From positions 4,834 through 68,833 of the forward strand of contig JAKUCV010003070.1 in assembly GCA_028386065.3 (NCBI GenBank): a stretch of DNA of 64,000 nt, written 5' to 3'. The notes beneath the pieces were generated by a model. The model saw only the letters and a list, made by a program, of their open reading frames with translations. It searched no databases and was not told the DNA's origin. A program made the position numbers and the translations under genes. Of the stretch, positions 1 to 10,932 are shown one piece after another. Source of the stretch: Turnera subulata. Lineage: Eukaryota > Streptophyta > Magnoliopsida > Malpighiales > Passifloraceae. How positions within the stretch are numbered: position 1 is the stretch's first letter; each line of letters opens with the position of its first letter.

Positions 1-226
1 CATGTGTCGCATACAGTGTTAGTGTTAGTTATTTAAAGTCTTCCGCTGTGCATACTTTTGCTATTATTGGGCCATTGGGCCGATTGTGTTATTGTTATCG
101 TTTTTATTATGGGCTGTCGAGCCCGGATATTTGTTTTATACACTGTATGCTGAGTCATTTTGGGTTGGGTTGTCACAGTTCCGGCTCGTGTTTACTGTGT
201 ACGGTAAATTCGGGTCGGGGCGTTTC
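1..226. repeat. Possible retrotransposon LTR fragment at window edge
   Basis: This short, less AT-rich stretch contains a self-complementary GGGCTGTCGAGCCC-type motif near 111-124 and ends in GGGTCGGGGCGTTTCA. A similar GGGCC-TTC-GGCCC motif lies inside the gypsy LTR at about 36,240, and GGGGCGTT followed by CA resembles the termini of some plant gypsy LTRs. No partner LTR, primer site or target duplication is visible, and the left part is outside the window. The 66-codon ORF inside it has no recognisable features. Confidence 0.25.
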
Positions 227-840
227 AAAAATAAATATTAATTTCTAAATATGCATTGCGAATAAAATTAAATATGATCATCATCTCACCTAATCCCTCT
301 ATAATATTCTGGTTAACGAAATTGAACAAAATTAACCAAAATTAGAATAAAAAAAAAAACAATGAGAGAGGCATATCTAATTCTAACCTGTAAATTAAAA
401 AAAAAAAACAAATAGTGGAAGATACCAGTATATAATGAGGGAAATTAAGATTTATTTATTTTAAAGGATTTAAAAATAAAATTTGATTAAAAAATAATTA
501 AATAAATAAGTTGTGTGTGGGCCCCACTGCCACCTATTGCTGCAGGTGAAAAGGACCACGTGTCCCGGTAAATCAAGAGTTGAGGGACGACATGAGTGAA
601 AAAAAAACGAAGAGGGACAATAAATGCGAAATTGATAAAGTGGAGGGACAAAAAAAACTATTTATTCGTTTTCCAAAACATAACTTAATTATTTATCAAT
701 GTATATATATTCATATTTTTCTCAAACTACCAGAATTAAATTGGTCATGATTCTCTCAAAGTAAATATATAATTTTTTTCCAAAATTATATACCAGATTA
801 TGAATAAATAAATATATATATATATTTTTTTAAAAAAATT
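227..840. other. AT-rich intergenic DNA with an orphan TIR-like arm
   Basis: No gene is visible. Around 535-660 the sequence has the phrase-like repeats (GAGGGACAA recurring, phrases interrupted by A-runs) and a CACGTG palindrome (557-562) that also mark the inverted arms of the TIR elements elsewhere in the window (26,457-27,217 and 44,465-46,838). No matching opposite arm was found nearby, so it may be a single surviving end of such an element. This is inference by resemblance only. Confidence 0.25.
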
Positions 841-1320
841 AAACGGACTAGGCAATGTATAGTGCGGCCCAGACCAAGGCAGCAGCCCAGCACGGGCCTG
901 CCAAGGCTCGGCCCAGCACCACACAGCCCAACCCAGCAACAAACCCAACCCAGAACTATGCGACCCGGCCAGAAGATACGGGTCGGACGCGGCTCACCTC
1001 ACGGGTTCAGCGACGGCGGCGCGACGAGCGGCAGAAACGGGCGAGAGGAAGGCTAGCGCAGGGTCAGCGGCATCGAGGCGACTCGTCTGGCGGTGGAAAG
1101 GCGGCGCTGCGTCGCCGGTGTCGTCGTCAGCGGCGCGGAGAGGGAGATCCGCAGGTTGCACGACGGGTCAACGGCTCCCACAGGCACGTCAGGCGACGGG
1201 GAGGGCGGCGTCGAGGTCGCGTCGGCTCGGCGAAGACGGTGGTGGCGTCGGTGAAGCTCGGGTCGGCGCCGGTCGCTCCCAGGTGAACAGTGACGGTAGG
1301 AGGAGGGTGACGCACTGTTC
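841..1320. other. GC-rich segment, possibly retrotransposon leader
   Basis: GC-rich sequence begins abruptly after an A/T-rich stretch, with overlapping ORFs in several frames on both strands (for example 855-1,286 + and 1,053-1,322 -). None has a recognisable domain; the products are Arg/Ala/Pro-rich, as expected from GC-rich DNA. The start (GCCCAGCACGGGCC) followed later by a pyrimidine tract resembles the start of the gypsy LTR transcript region at 34,210-34,500 (GCCCAGCACAGGC, then a pyrimidine tract). A relic LTR is therefore possible but not shown. Confidence 0.3.
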
Positions 1321-1575
1321 ACCGTTTCTTTTTTTCGATTTTTTTCTTTCTTTTTTTTCTATTTTCTTCTTTTTCTTCTTTTTCCCTATTTTCCGATTTT
1401 CCTTTTGTTTTTTTTCTTCTTTTTTTTTTCTTTCCTCCTCTTTGTTTTTTTTTATTTCTTTTCTTTTCTTTTTTTCTTTTTCTTTTTTTTTCTCTTTTTT
1501 TTTTCTTTTCCTCACTTTTTCTTTTTCCTCTCCTCTTCCTTTCTTCTTCTGCTTTCCTCTTCTTTTTATAGACGT
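1321..1575. repeat. Polypyrimidine low-complexity tract
   Basis: About 250 bases of almost uninterrupted T with scattered C on the + strand, separating the GC-rich segment from ordinary AT-rich sequence. ORFs crossing it (Phe/Ser-rich on +, Lys/Glu-rich on -) are composition artefacts. Confidence 0.85.
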
Positions 1576-1900
1576 AGAAACACTGTTACACCTGTGACAA
1601 ACAATAATGCAGCTTGTCTGCATTACGAAGCGAGTCCGGTCCGGACCAGAAAATAATCGATACCCCTTAGTTATTTTCCGGTGTGATTTTTCTGAGAATT
1701 CCGGAATCCGGAAAATACCAATTTAGGTCCGAAAAATCCACGGAAAAATCACGAGCGCGGGAAAACCCTCAGTTTCGAAAAACGACGCTCGATTTACCTT
1801 GAATTAATTACCCAAGATTAATTCAACAGTAAATTACGGTAAAAAGACTTTTACAGTCCTGGTAAAAATCCAAAATTTTTACCCGGACTGTTACAATTTT
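1576..1900. other. Unassigned sequence between low-complexity tract and hAT-like remnant
   Basis: No gene seen. It contains CCGGA-rich patches (1,636-1,720) and two related phrases (CTTTTACAGTCCTGGTAAAAAT and, offset, a TTTTTACCCGGACTGTTACA form near 1,876-1,895) that could be LTR interior or an LTR end, but nothing fixes its origin. Confidence 0.3.
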
Positions 1901-2793
1901 CCCGGGTCTACCCGATACCCACTCGAAACCCGCTTTTATGGGTAGGGTATTACCCGACTTTGACCGGGTAAAAAAAGGTAGGATATTACCCGGACCCGAG
2001 TTGACCGGGTCCGGATACTGGGTCTGGGTAAGGGTCTAGGTTTTACCCTACCCGTTAGACCCTGTCCATTATAATATTCTAAAATCTATAACCGTAATAT
2101 AAAAGTCAACTTGAGTTTCTTTCTTTTGTTTCTTTAATTCTTTTCCACTCACCTCCTCTTCTTTCTCTATTGAAATTTCGTTCGCCTCCTTTTAGGTCTA
2201 TTGAAATTTTGTGCTCTACAACCCTAAACTAATATTATGTTATTATAATTTTTCTTTGTCTTTAAAAGAACAATAATTTATAATTATCCTATAATTTTTT
2301 TATGATAATAGTATGGAAGAAGAAAATAAGCATTCAATATTAATTTATATTTTTAACTAATTATAAGCTTCTTATTTTTATATTATTTAATAATATTAAC
2401 TATTGTTTTTAGAAAAATATATGTTGATCTTGGTAGAGGAGAGGATGGAGATTAAAAAATAAAAATATTGTTTGGATTTTACGTTGAAAAAAGTTACACA
2501 CTACTTTAAATTTTTGGACTTCTTATTATTTTAAAAATTTTTATGCTTGAACTTGGAACATATTTCATGAATGCTAGTTTAATAATTGTAGATTTTTTTT
2601 AATTAGAACTTGATTTTTACTTAGCGGGTATAGCGGGTATACCCTTCCAGACCCGTATTACCCGTTGGGCAAAAAAAATAAACTTTACCCTACCCGGTTC
2701 ATAATTAGACCATTCTTATCCTACCCGATTTGATTAAGGATTCGGGTCTGGGTCTTTCTTACCCTACCCGACCCTACCCAATTGCCATCCCTA
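1901..2793. mobile_element. Remnant of a non-autonomous hAT-like DNA element
   Basis: Both flanks of this stretch are rich in TACCCGA/GGGTA phrases with an AT-rich middle (about 2,090-2,610). The right edge ends in TTGCCATCCCTA (2,782-2,793), the reverse complement of the TAGGGATGGCAA terminus common in plant hAT-type non-autonomous elements. The left edge starts inside the corresponding CGGGTCTACCCGATACC phrase but lacks the terminal motif, so the left end appears truncated and no 8-bp target duplication can be checked. There is no coding capacity. Confidence 0.5.
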
Positions 2794-3853
2794 TTTGTAG
2801 ATAAGTAGTAAGGTTGAAGATGATTAGAAAACTGAAAGATTCAGTGTTCTGTTTCATAACAACATTTCGGTGAACGACATTTTTGCGGTGCAGAAACGAA
2901 AAGACGAGAAAACTATGGCTTCATTCTCTCCTGATTACCGAAAATATAGCGTGAATCAACTTTGTTCCCCTTCAACAAGTACTACTAGTAGGATAAGATT
3001 ATGTTTTCATTTGCCCATATCCATATGAATTTGATCCTCTTAATTTTTAAAATCATTTTGATATTTTTTATATGCATAGGAAGGGAAGCAAAAAAATTCC
3101 CACCTTGTTGATGCGCGAAATATTATAACCACATTGGACCTAAATTCTGAAAATCCTTGAATAGCCTGCAATAATTGGGTCCTTGATGTGATCTACCATC
3201 TTCTTTTTAAACGAGAATCGACATCCTGCTGAATTCTTATTGACAACCTCACATGACACGACTCTTTAAATATCAAGTAACTCTTGACACCCCACTCTGT
3301 ACACTCAATTAAACATCGACTCTTACGGGAGAGTATTCTTTCTGTTTGGCTCAAACACCCTTAATTCAGTTCGGTCTTTGGGCTGACCGAATTTTCCCTG
3401 GTGTCCGAACCCAAATTGTCCGAAACAATACGGTTTGGACAGTGTTTGCCAAACTGACCAAAGTTTCAACAACAATGCATTCATTCAAAATAATACTTCA
3501 ATTAACAATGGCGTTTCAGAATATCTAGTAAGACCAAAGTCGGACAATACACTCAAAACATGGATTAGGATCCAATAACACCAATAAATTAAAAGACTAT
3601 TTCAATCCCATAAATTAAAAGACAGGCCACGGATTAAGATCTAATTACGCCAAGCTAAATATTTTGGAATTGCTGCAACCTTTCCAGATAAAGCTCTCGT
3701 TTTGCATTCCAAACTGTTCTCTATATAATATCTTTTTTACACATCCTGCATCAAACCCTGAAGAGCAGGAAAATTTAAGAAATGGAATGCAGTTCAAGCC
3801 AGCTAATATTCATGAAACAAAATAAGTCCTAAACAAGATAGTGTTTTTTGTTG
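2794..3853. other. Intergenic, no gene recognised
   Basis: AT-rich sequence. The only ORF of note (3,346-3,528 +, 60 codons) has no recognisable features. No repeats or RNA genes identified. Confidence 0.5.
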
Positions 3854-3858
3854 GTCTC
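3854..3858. repeat. Copia-A target-site duplication, left copy (GTCTC)
   Basis: GTCTC directly precedes the 5' LTR, and the identical five bases follow the 3' LTR at 8,561-8,565. This is the 5-bp duplication expected of an LTR-retrotransposon integrase, and it fixes both ends of the element. Confidence 0.93.
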
Positions 3859-4059
3859 TGTGGGAATAATATTAAACTAAGTTAATATATTTAATTAATA
3901 TAATATTGAGTTGTGGTAGGAGTCCTAAATCTAAAAGGACTAAGTTTTATGATATTTGTGGTACACTATATAAAGGGGCTTACCCTAGTGTTTTATTGTG
4001 TGGCTTTACAAATAAAAATAAAGTGTGTTGGTGTTGCGTATATTCTCTCCCTGCTAACA
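3859..4059 (+). repeat. Copia-A 5' LTR
   Basis: 201 bp, starting TGTGGGAATA and ending CTGCTAACA. It contains a TATA box (TATATAAA, 3,967-3,974). Compared with the 3' LTR it differs only at an AG/GA pair and at one T/C near the end. The primer-binding site follows after two bases. Confidence 0.95.
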
Positions 4060-4061
4060 AG

Positions 4062-4073
4062 TGGTAGCGGAGC
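4062..4073 (+). other. Copia-A primer-binding site
   Basis: TGGTAGCGGAGC sits two bases after the 5' LTR. It matches the usual initiator-tRNA-Met primer site of plant copia elements (TGGTATCAGAGC) at ten of twelve positions. Confidence 0.8.
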
Positions 4074-4491
4074 TAGAGAGGATTTCATAAAAAGAAAAGA
4101 AAAAAAAGGGTAGTGGAATCCGCCACACCCACAACGGCGTTTCGATTTTGAAAAAATTGATTTTGTCTTTGTGAGACTTTGAATGTGACGACAACTTGCA
4201 GGCTTTGTTTTGTTGATTTAGGACAAAACAAAAAAAAAAAGGAGTTCTCGCTAGAGGACAAGTGAGAGTTGGCATTCAGTTGTTTGCTTTATCAAGAATT
4301 GCAGACAAAGTATTTTACATACGGACGAATTGTTGGTTTTGGCAATTGGACAGCAGGTGTGTGGCTTTGCTCTCATCAAATAAGAATTTTTTTTATTGGC
4401 AGAGTTATCGATAGATATTTTCCGTTGGCTTGTACTTGCTATTGGCTTGTTTTTTTTGGGTACGGTGCGGGAGATACAAATTTGGTATACC

Positions 4492-7400
4492 ATGTCTACA
4501 AAATCTGAGTGTGGTGTTTTTAAATTCAATGGCAAGGATAATTTTTTGATCTGGCAGAGGCAGATGACTACGTTTTTTAAGCATGTTAAAATTTGGGATG
4601 TTGTTGGGAATGGACCAGGAAATCCTGCAGAAGCTGCAAAGTTGGAGAAGGATAATGATGCACGTTATTACCTTGAACAAAAGGTAGAACTCCCTGTCTA
4701 TGAAAAATTTTTGGATGCTGGCACTGCAAAAGAAATTTGGGATATTTTGCAGAATTGTTATGGTGGCTCCGAGAATGTGAAGAAAGTGAATTTGCAACAG
4801 TTGAGGGCAGAATTTGAGCTTATGCAGATGAGAGCAGATGAAACAATTGATGATTATTTTGGTCGAATACAGGCGTTGGTGAATAAGATGAGTTCCAATG
4901 GTGAAAAGAAGACAGATCAACAGGTTGTTGAGAAGATTCTCCGTAGCCTGCCAAGAGATTTTGATTATAAAGTGACAACCATTGAAGAAAATCAAAATCT
5001 GGAGACCTTGTCACTTCATGAGTTGCAAGGTAAGTTGACTGTGCATGAGAGTCGGTTAAATTCCAGGAAGCAAGCAGAAGAACATCAACCCCAGTTGCAT
5101 TTGGCTTCTCAAAAGGAAGAAAATTGTAATAAAGTGTCCTATAACTACCCAGGCCAAAGTAGCAGAGGTGGCAGAGGTGGTAGAGGTAACAGAGGTAGAA
5201 GAGGTAGTAGAGGAGGCCGAGGCAACAAAAATGGTGCTGATTACAAACAGAATGCTCAGATGAAGTGTTTTAAGTGTGGCAAATTTGGCCATGCTCAAAA
5301 AGAGTGCAAGTCTCATATTCAGTGCAGACAGTGTGGCAAGTATGGGCATTATCAGAAGGAATGTTGGCACAGTGGCAATCAAGCACATGCAAAGTTTGTA
5401 GATGGTGGAGCAGGAGGCTCTAATGGCACAGAGACATTGTTACTAGCAAGTCACAAGGCAGAAGCAGCAGAGAAGAACAGGTGGTTCTTGGATACTGGTT
5501 GCAGCAATCATATGTCTGGCAACAAGGAAATTTTCTGTGAGTTGGATGAGTCTTTTCACACAACAGTTACACTGGGTGATAAGACTAAAATTCCTGTGAA
5601 GGGGAAAGGGAGAATTGCAATAAAGCTGAAGAATGGCTCTGTCAACTATATTTCTGAGGTGTTTTATGTGCCAAATTTGTACCAGAATTTGCTAAGTGTG
5701 GGGCAATTAGCTCAAAAGGGCTATGAGGTGATCTTCAGTGGCAGAGTTTGCACAATCAAAGATGACAAAAAGGGCTAATAGCAAAGGTAAACATTGCTGA
5801 AAACCGGTTGTATCCTATGCTTATTAACTACAATGATTTACCTTGCTTTAGTTCTGCCATTAGTGGTGATGATTGGCTTTGGAATTTGAGATTTGGGCAT
5901 TTGAATTTTGGAAGTTTGAAGATTCTTGCTCGTAAGGAGATGGTTTTTGGATTGCCACATATTGATTTCCAGTACAGAGTTTGTGACTCATGCACTCTTG
6001 GCAAGAAGCATCGTGATCCTTTTCCTACAGGAAAAGCTTGGAGAGCAACACAACCACTACAACTTGTCCATTCAGATTTATGCTCAGTGGAAGTTCTTTC
6101 AAATGGAGGCTGCAGATATTTTATTACCTTTATTGATGACTATAGTAGGAAGACATAGGTGTATTTCTTGAAGAATAAATCTGATGCTTGTGGTGCTTTG
6201 AAGCAATTTTTGCTCTATATTCAAAGACAGAGTGGTCATATGATTAAGACTTTGAGAACTGACATAGGCACTGAGTATATTGTTTGTGATGATTTTCTAA
6301 AACAAAATGGTGTGAAGCACCAGTTGACAGCAAGGTATACTCCTCAGCAGAATGGAGTTGCAGCGAGAAGAACAGAACTGTGATGGATATGGTCAGGAGT
6401 ATGTTGCATAACAAAAATTTGCCTAAAAATTTTTGGGCAGAAGCTGTTTCTTGTGCTGTTTATTTGTTGAACAGGTGTCCTACCAGGAGTGTTGATGGAA
6501 AAACACCTCAAGAAGCATGGACTGGTCAAAAGCCGAATGTCAGTCACTTGAAGGTGTTTGGTTCCATTTCCTATGCTCATGTTCCAGATGCATTGAGGAA
6601 GAAACTAGATGACAAGGCAGAGAAGTGTATTTTCCTTGGGTACAGCCATGAGACAAAGGGATACAAGTTGTATAATCCAGTGACGAAGAAGGTGGTGATT
6701 AGCAGAGATGTTACTTTTGATGAGCAAGGAGTTTGGGATTGGTCATCTGCAGAATCACAGCCAACCCCACATTACTTAGTCACTGAGAGAGTTGACGCAG
6801 AAGAAGTAGAACAAATGGAAGAACAAGTAGCACAACCTCCACCAGCACAACAAGCAGTTCCAGGTAGTCCACAACGTAATCGTCAAATGCCTACACACTT
6901 ACAGGATTATGTTGTTGGGAATGACAATGATCCCAGTGATGAAGAAGAGATGGCATACTTTGCTTTCTTTGTTGACTGTGATCCCCTATTATATCAGGAT
7001 GCTGCAAAAGATGATTGTTGGATTCAAACCATGGATGCTGAGATACATGCCATTGAGAAGAATAAGACATGGAAGCTGACTTCATTGCCTGCTGGAAAAG
7101 AAGCCATTGGTGTCAAATGGGTGTACAAGACCAAGTATAAGCCTGATGGAGAGGTGGAAAGATACAAGGCAAGATTGGTGGCAAAAGGCTACAAGCAAAA
7201 GCCAGGTATTGATTACTTTGAGATTTTTGCTCCTGTTGCAAGGCTTGATACTGTGAGAATGATAATTTCTATTGCTGCACAGAGTAATTGGAAGATTTAT
7301 CAAATGGATGTGAAATCTGCTTTCTTGAATGGTGTGCTTGAGGAAGAGGTGTATGTTGAACAACCTCTTGGTTATGTGAAGAAGGGGGAGGAAGAGAAAG

Positions 7401-8350
7401 TTTTCAGGTTGAAGAAAGCCTTGTATGGCTTAAAACAGGCACCTAGAGCTTGGTACAAGCGAATTGATTCTTATTTTGTTGAGAATGGATTTCACAGGTG
7501 TCCTTATGAGCACACTTTGTATGTGAAATCTAACAAGCAGGGAGATGTGACTATTGTGTGCTTGTATGTTGATGATATGATTTTCACTGGTAACAATCCT
7601 GAATTGTTGATGAAGTTCAAGAAAGAGATGATTGCACAGTTTGAGATGACAGATATGGGTTTGATGTCATATTTTCTTGGCATTGAGGTGAATCAGATGC
7701 AGGGAGACATATTTGTTTCACAGAAAAAGTATGCAGGTGATGTGTTGAAGAAGTTCAAGATGGAAAATAGCAATCCGATTCTGACTCCAATGGAGGAGAG
7801 ATTGAAGTTAGAGAAGGATGGCAGTGGTGACTTGGTTGATGCTACCAACTTCAAGAGATTGGTAGGAAGCTTGCGGTACTTGACAGCTACAAGGCCAGAC
7901 ATTGTCTTTGAGAAGAGGAAGAGTACTTCTGGGTTTGCTTTTCATCTTGGTTCTGGTGTGTTCTCTTGGTCATCCAAGAAACAACAGGTAGTTGCATTGT
8001 CTACAGCTGAAGCAGAATACATTGCAGCTGGAAATTGTGCTACTCAAGCAGTATGGTTGAGGAAGATGCTTAGTGAGCTGAAGCAGTTTCAAGAGAAGCC
8101 TACTACTGTGTATTGTGATAACAAGTCAGCCATTGCATTGTCAAAGAATCCAGTGTTCCATGGTCGCAGCAAACATATTGACATCAAGTATCATTACATT
8201 CGTGAGCTGGTGCAAAACAAAGAAATTGTGCTTGAGTTTTGTTCATCTGAAGATCAAGTTGCAGATGTTTTCACAAAGCCATTGAAGACCGAAGTGTTCC
8301 TAAAGCTCAAGAAGAAGATGGGCATGGTAAAGCTTGAAGACTTAGTTTAA
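4492..8350 (+). pseudogene. Copia-A gag-pol polyprotein, disrupted
   Basis: The start is taken at the ATG at 4,492 (MSTKSECGVFKF), where homology to UBN2-type copia gag proteins begins; the upstream in-frame ATG at 4,396 precedes it. Gag carries two zinc knuckles (CX2CX4HX4C near 5,264-5,305 and 5,321-5,362). Protease has the DTG active site (WFLDTGCSNH, near 5,482). A 1-base frameshift lies at about 5,770. Integrase follows with a C-terminal zinc-binding segment and HSDL/TDIGTEY motifs. A TAG at 6,156-6,158 replaces an expected Trp. Near 6,370 a missing A shifts the frame, and the catalytic Glu codon reads GCG (Ala). Reverse transcriptase is intact through YVDDM (about 7,562). At about 7,908 an in-frame deletion of very roughly 75 codons joins RPDIVF directly to EKRKSTSG, removing the first part of RNase H. 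The frame then runs to a TAA at 8,348. Confidence 0.93.
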
Positions 8351-8359
8351 GGGAGGCAA

Positions 8360-8560
8360 TGTGGGAATAATATTAAACTAAGTTAATATATTTAATTAAT
8401 ATAATATTGAGTTGTGGTAGGAGTCCTAAATCTAAAAGGACTAGATTTTATGATATTTGTGGTACACTATATAAAGGGGCTTACCCTAGTGTTTTATTGT
8501 GTGGCTTTACAAATAAAAATAAAGTGTGTTGGTGCTGCGTATATTCTCTCCCTGCTAACA
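8360..8560 (+). repeat. Copia-A 3' LTR
   Basis: 201 bp, preceded by the purine-rich plus-strand primer GGGAGGCAA (8,351-8,359) just after the pol stop codon, and followed by the target duplication GTCTC (8,561-8,565). Confidence 0.95.
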
Positions 8561-8565
8561 GTCTC

Positions 8566-9018
8566 TACTAAGTAATATCGTAAAATGCATCTATAGCTGT
8601 AGAGCAATTTATTTGGCTTAATTCCAAAAGGAAAGTGAACATCCTGGGTTTGAAGATTTTGGATTGGGATAAAAAAAAAAAAGATTTGGGATTGGGGATT
8701 AGATTAACAACAGTCTTAATTTTAAAAAAACATTATCAACTAATTCTCACATATGCGAAATAGAAGGGGGAAAACGATATACACACATAAAGCGGCAAAT
8801 AAATAGGCCACTAAGTTAGCATCCCTACTCGCCCATGAAAAGGAGCATACAGAAGATAGTGGCAACTTTGTGCTTCATGAAAAGTTTCCACCATTTATCT
8901 TCTCAGGTAAAAAAAGAAAGAGAATACCGGAGATAACAAAAGGGCTGAAATAATGATTGGTTAGAGAGAAAATCCTTTGTAATCTTAGATCAAGCTTGTT
9001 CGACACCTACTGCCCCCT
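8566..9018. other. Intergenic or LINE-A 5' leader
   Basis: No ORF of interest. The 5' end of LINE-A should lie somewhere in the right part of this stretch, but no direct repeat matching the 3' flank of the LINE was found, so the boundary is unknown. Confidence 0.5.
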
Positions 9019-10932
9019 ATGGGGGACTCAAGTGTCCATGGGGTTGGAGTGGATCCAGCCAAGGAAGACGACGATGACCGGACTCCCCTAGATATGGTGG
9101 GGCACGAGGATATGGATATACAGGAGGCACGAGCAAAGGAGGCCGAAGGGAGTAAGCAGATGAGCTACATGGAGAAACTGAAAGCCGGGAGAACTGAGGA
9201 GCTGACGGAGCAGACTTGGGTAGATGAAGATGAAGAGGTTGCAGTTGAGCCCGGGGACATCATTATTGGCAAAGAAGGTGAGATTCCTACACTTGACCTT
9301 TCCTTGTCCTTTCAAGAACGCCTAGAGAAAAAATGGGAACAGGTCGTCATTGTTAAGTTGCTCGGAAAGAACATTAGCTACAAGGTACTCACAACGAAAA
9401 TCAAATCTCTCTGGCAACCATCTGGTCCTTTCAAGGTCATTGACCTGGATAATAACTTTTTTGTGGTCAAATTTTCCAATAGAAAGGATTACTTACATAG
9501 CTTATTGGGTGGGCCTTGGTCTATTTTTAATAGCGCCCTCTGTGTGGTGCCCTGGGATTCTGAGTTTTGTGCTTCTTCTGGCAAAATGGACCGAGCTGTG
9601 GTCTGGGTGAGATTCCCTGGCATCCCGCTCCACACCTACCATCCAAGCATTCTGACTGCACTAGGAGATCTGGTTGGGCAGGCAGGTAAGATAGACCATG
9701 CAACCAGAGAGTACCAGAGGGGCCGTTTTGCCAAGATCGCTGTAGAGGTGGATCTAACGAAGCCACTGAAAGGTACAATCTTGTTCAGGGGGAAGGATCA
9801 GAAGGTGATCTACGAGGGTCTTCCAACGTTGTGCTATCAGTGCGGAAGCACCAACCATACCATGGATACCTGCCCCTCCAGGGCCCAACCATGCTCCTTT
9901 AGGCCCTCGGGTGGCGATGAAGGTCCGGTGATAGCTAAAGGAAAAGATAAGGCTATAGATCAGTCATCGGAGGGAAGTAGCACCGGGTCTGGTGCAGGTG
10001 AATGGATGAATGCACCGGTGCGACAACGGCAGATGCAACCGAGGAGGTCAACTGTAACAACAGGAGGCTCAGCACCGAATCGGGGCCAATCCTCAGGCTC
10101 AAGGTATGAGGTGCTCACGGAAGACTTGGACAGAAACGACGGCATGGAGGACGCTGATGATGGAGGACTAGGGCCGTGGATTGCTGCAGCTGGCAAGAAG
10201 GGGCCTAAAATCAAGAAGACTTCAACGAAGCCCAACCCAGGTAACCCCACAAACCCGCAGTCCAAACCCAGTCAACCAAAACCAAAAACCCATAACCGAA
10301 GGCCCCTACAGGACACAACAAACACTGGACCACCTCAAGCACATCCATTGGCTGACCCAAGGGTAAACAAAAGCCCGATCACCATCATCCTTAAATGCCC
10401 TAACCAGACTGCTTCTAGTTCATCATCAGGTCAAACCAACTCAACTACAACCTATCAAACAGTCCCACTCCAGAACCAAACACAGAGACAAGTAATCCCT
10501 AAACCCCAACCTCTCTAGAGGATGCATACGGTAGTCCCAGCCAATTCCGCACCCTCGAATTCTATTCTTACTAGAGAGGAGGCAGAATCTGCTGCGGAAC
10601 TAAGTAGGCAGACTCAGACATCATTGAACTCTAGCCTATCCCCTTTGAAAAGGACCAAACATATACCACCACCACCGGACCTCAGTTACATGGAAGAGGA
10701 TAACATGAATGCACCACCTACTTCCACAGGCCCTTCGTGGGGACTGGTAATTAAAAGAGGCAAGCTCCCCGCCTTCAAGCGCCGAGGCCAGAGGGGTGAT
10801 TTGGGCCCGGTGGCAGAGGAAGAGGAGACAGGATTTGAAGATGATGAAATGAGGAAGGAAGAGGAGGGTAGTGACTTACTTGGGAGCGTCCAGGTTCAGG
10901 ACATCTCAAATCCCTACTCCTTGAATTTATGA
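9019..10932 (+). pseudogene. LINE-A ORF1 (nucleic-acid-binding protein), one in-frame stop
   Basis: The ORF reads 499 codons from ATG 9,019 to a TAG at 10,516-10,518, then continues in the same frame for another 138 codons to the TGA at 10,930-10,932. The N-terminal half contains a DUF4283-type region (roughly residues 105-240, with VKLLGKNISYKVL and GGPWSIFNSALCVVPW). It is followed by a CX2CX4HX4C knuckle (CYQCGSTNHTMDTC, about residue 273) and a Pro/Ser/Lys-rich tail. The reading frame past the TAG stays low-complexity but open up to ORF2, so I read the TAG as a single nonsense mutation in a longer ORF1. Its function in active relatives is to package LINE RNA. Confidence 0.85.

Larger units (their letters stand above)
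3859..8560 (+). mobile_element. Copia-A: full-length Ty1/copia LTR retrotransposon with dead polyprotein
   Basis: A 4,702-bp element with intact structure: TG...CA LTRs of 201 bp, the 5-bp target duplication GTCTC, a tRNA-Met-type primer site, gag with two zinc knuckles, then protease, integrase, reverse transcriptase and RNase H. Integrase lies before reverse transcriptase, which defines copia. The two LTRs differ at three positions of 201, indicating a recent insertion. Despite this youth the polyprotein carries two frameshifts, a nonsense codon, a probable loss of the integrase catalytic Glu and an in-frame deletion through the RT/RNase H junction. Copia-A is therefore non-autonomous and may have been copied by enzymes from a relative. 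Confidence 0.95.

Noticed and set aside
1189..1623. Lys/Glu-rich 144-codon ORF on the minus strand
   Set aside because: It is the reverse reading of the polypyrimidine tract; there is no domain and the reading is forced by composition.
4405..4995. 196-codon minus-strand ORF over the start of Copia-A
   Set aside because: It is a shadow of the gag coding region in the opposite strand.
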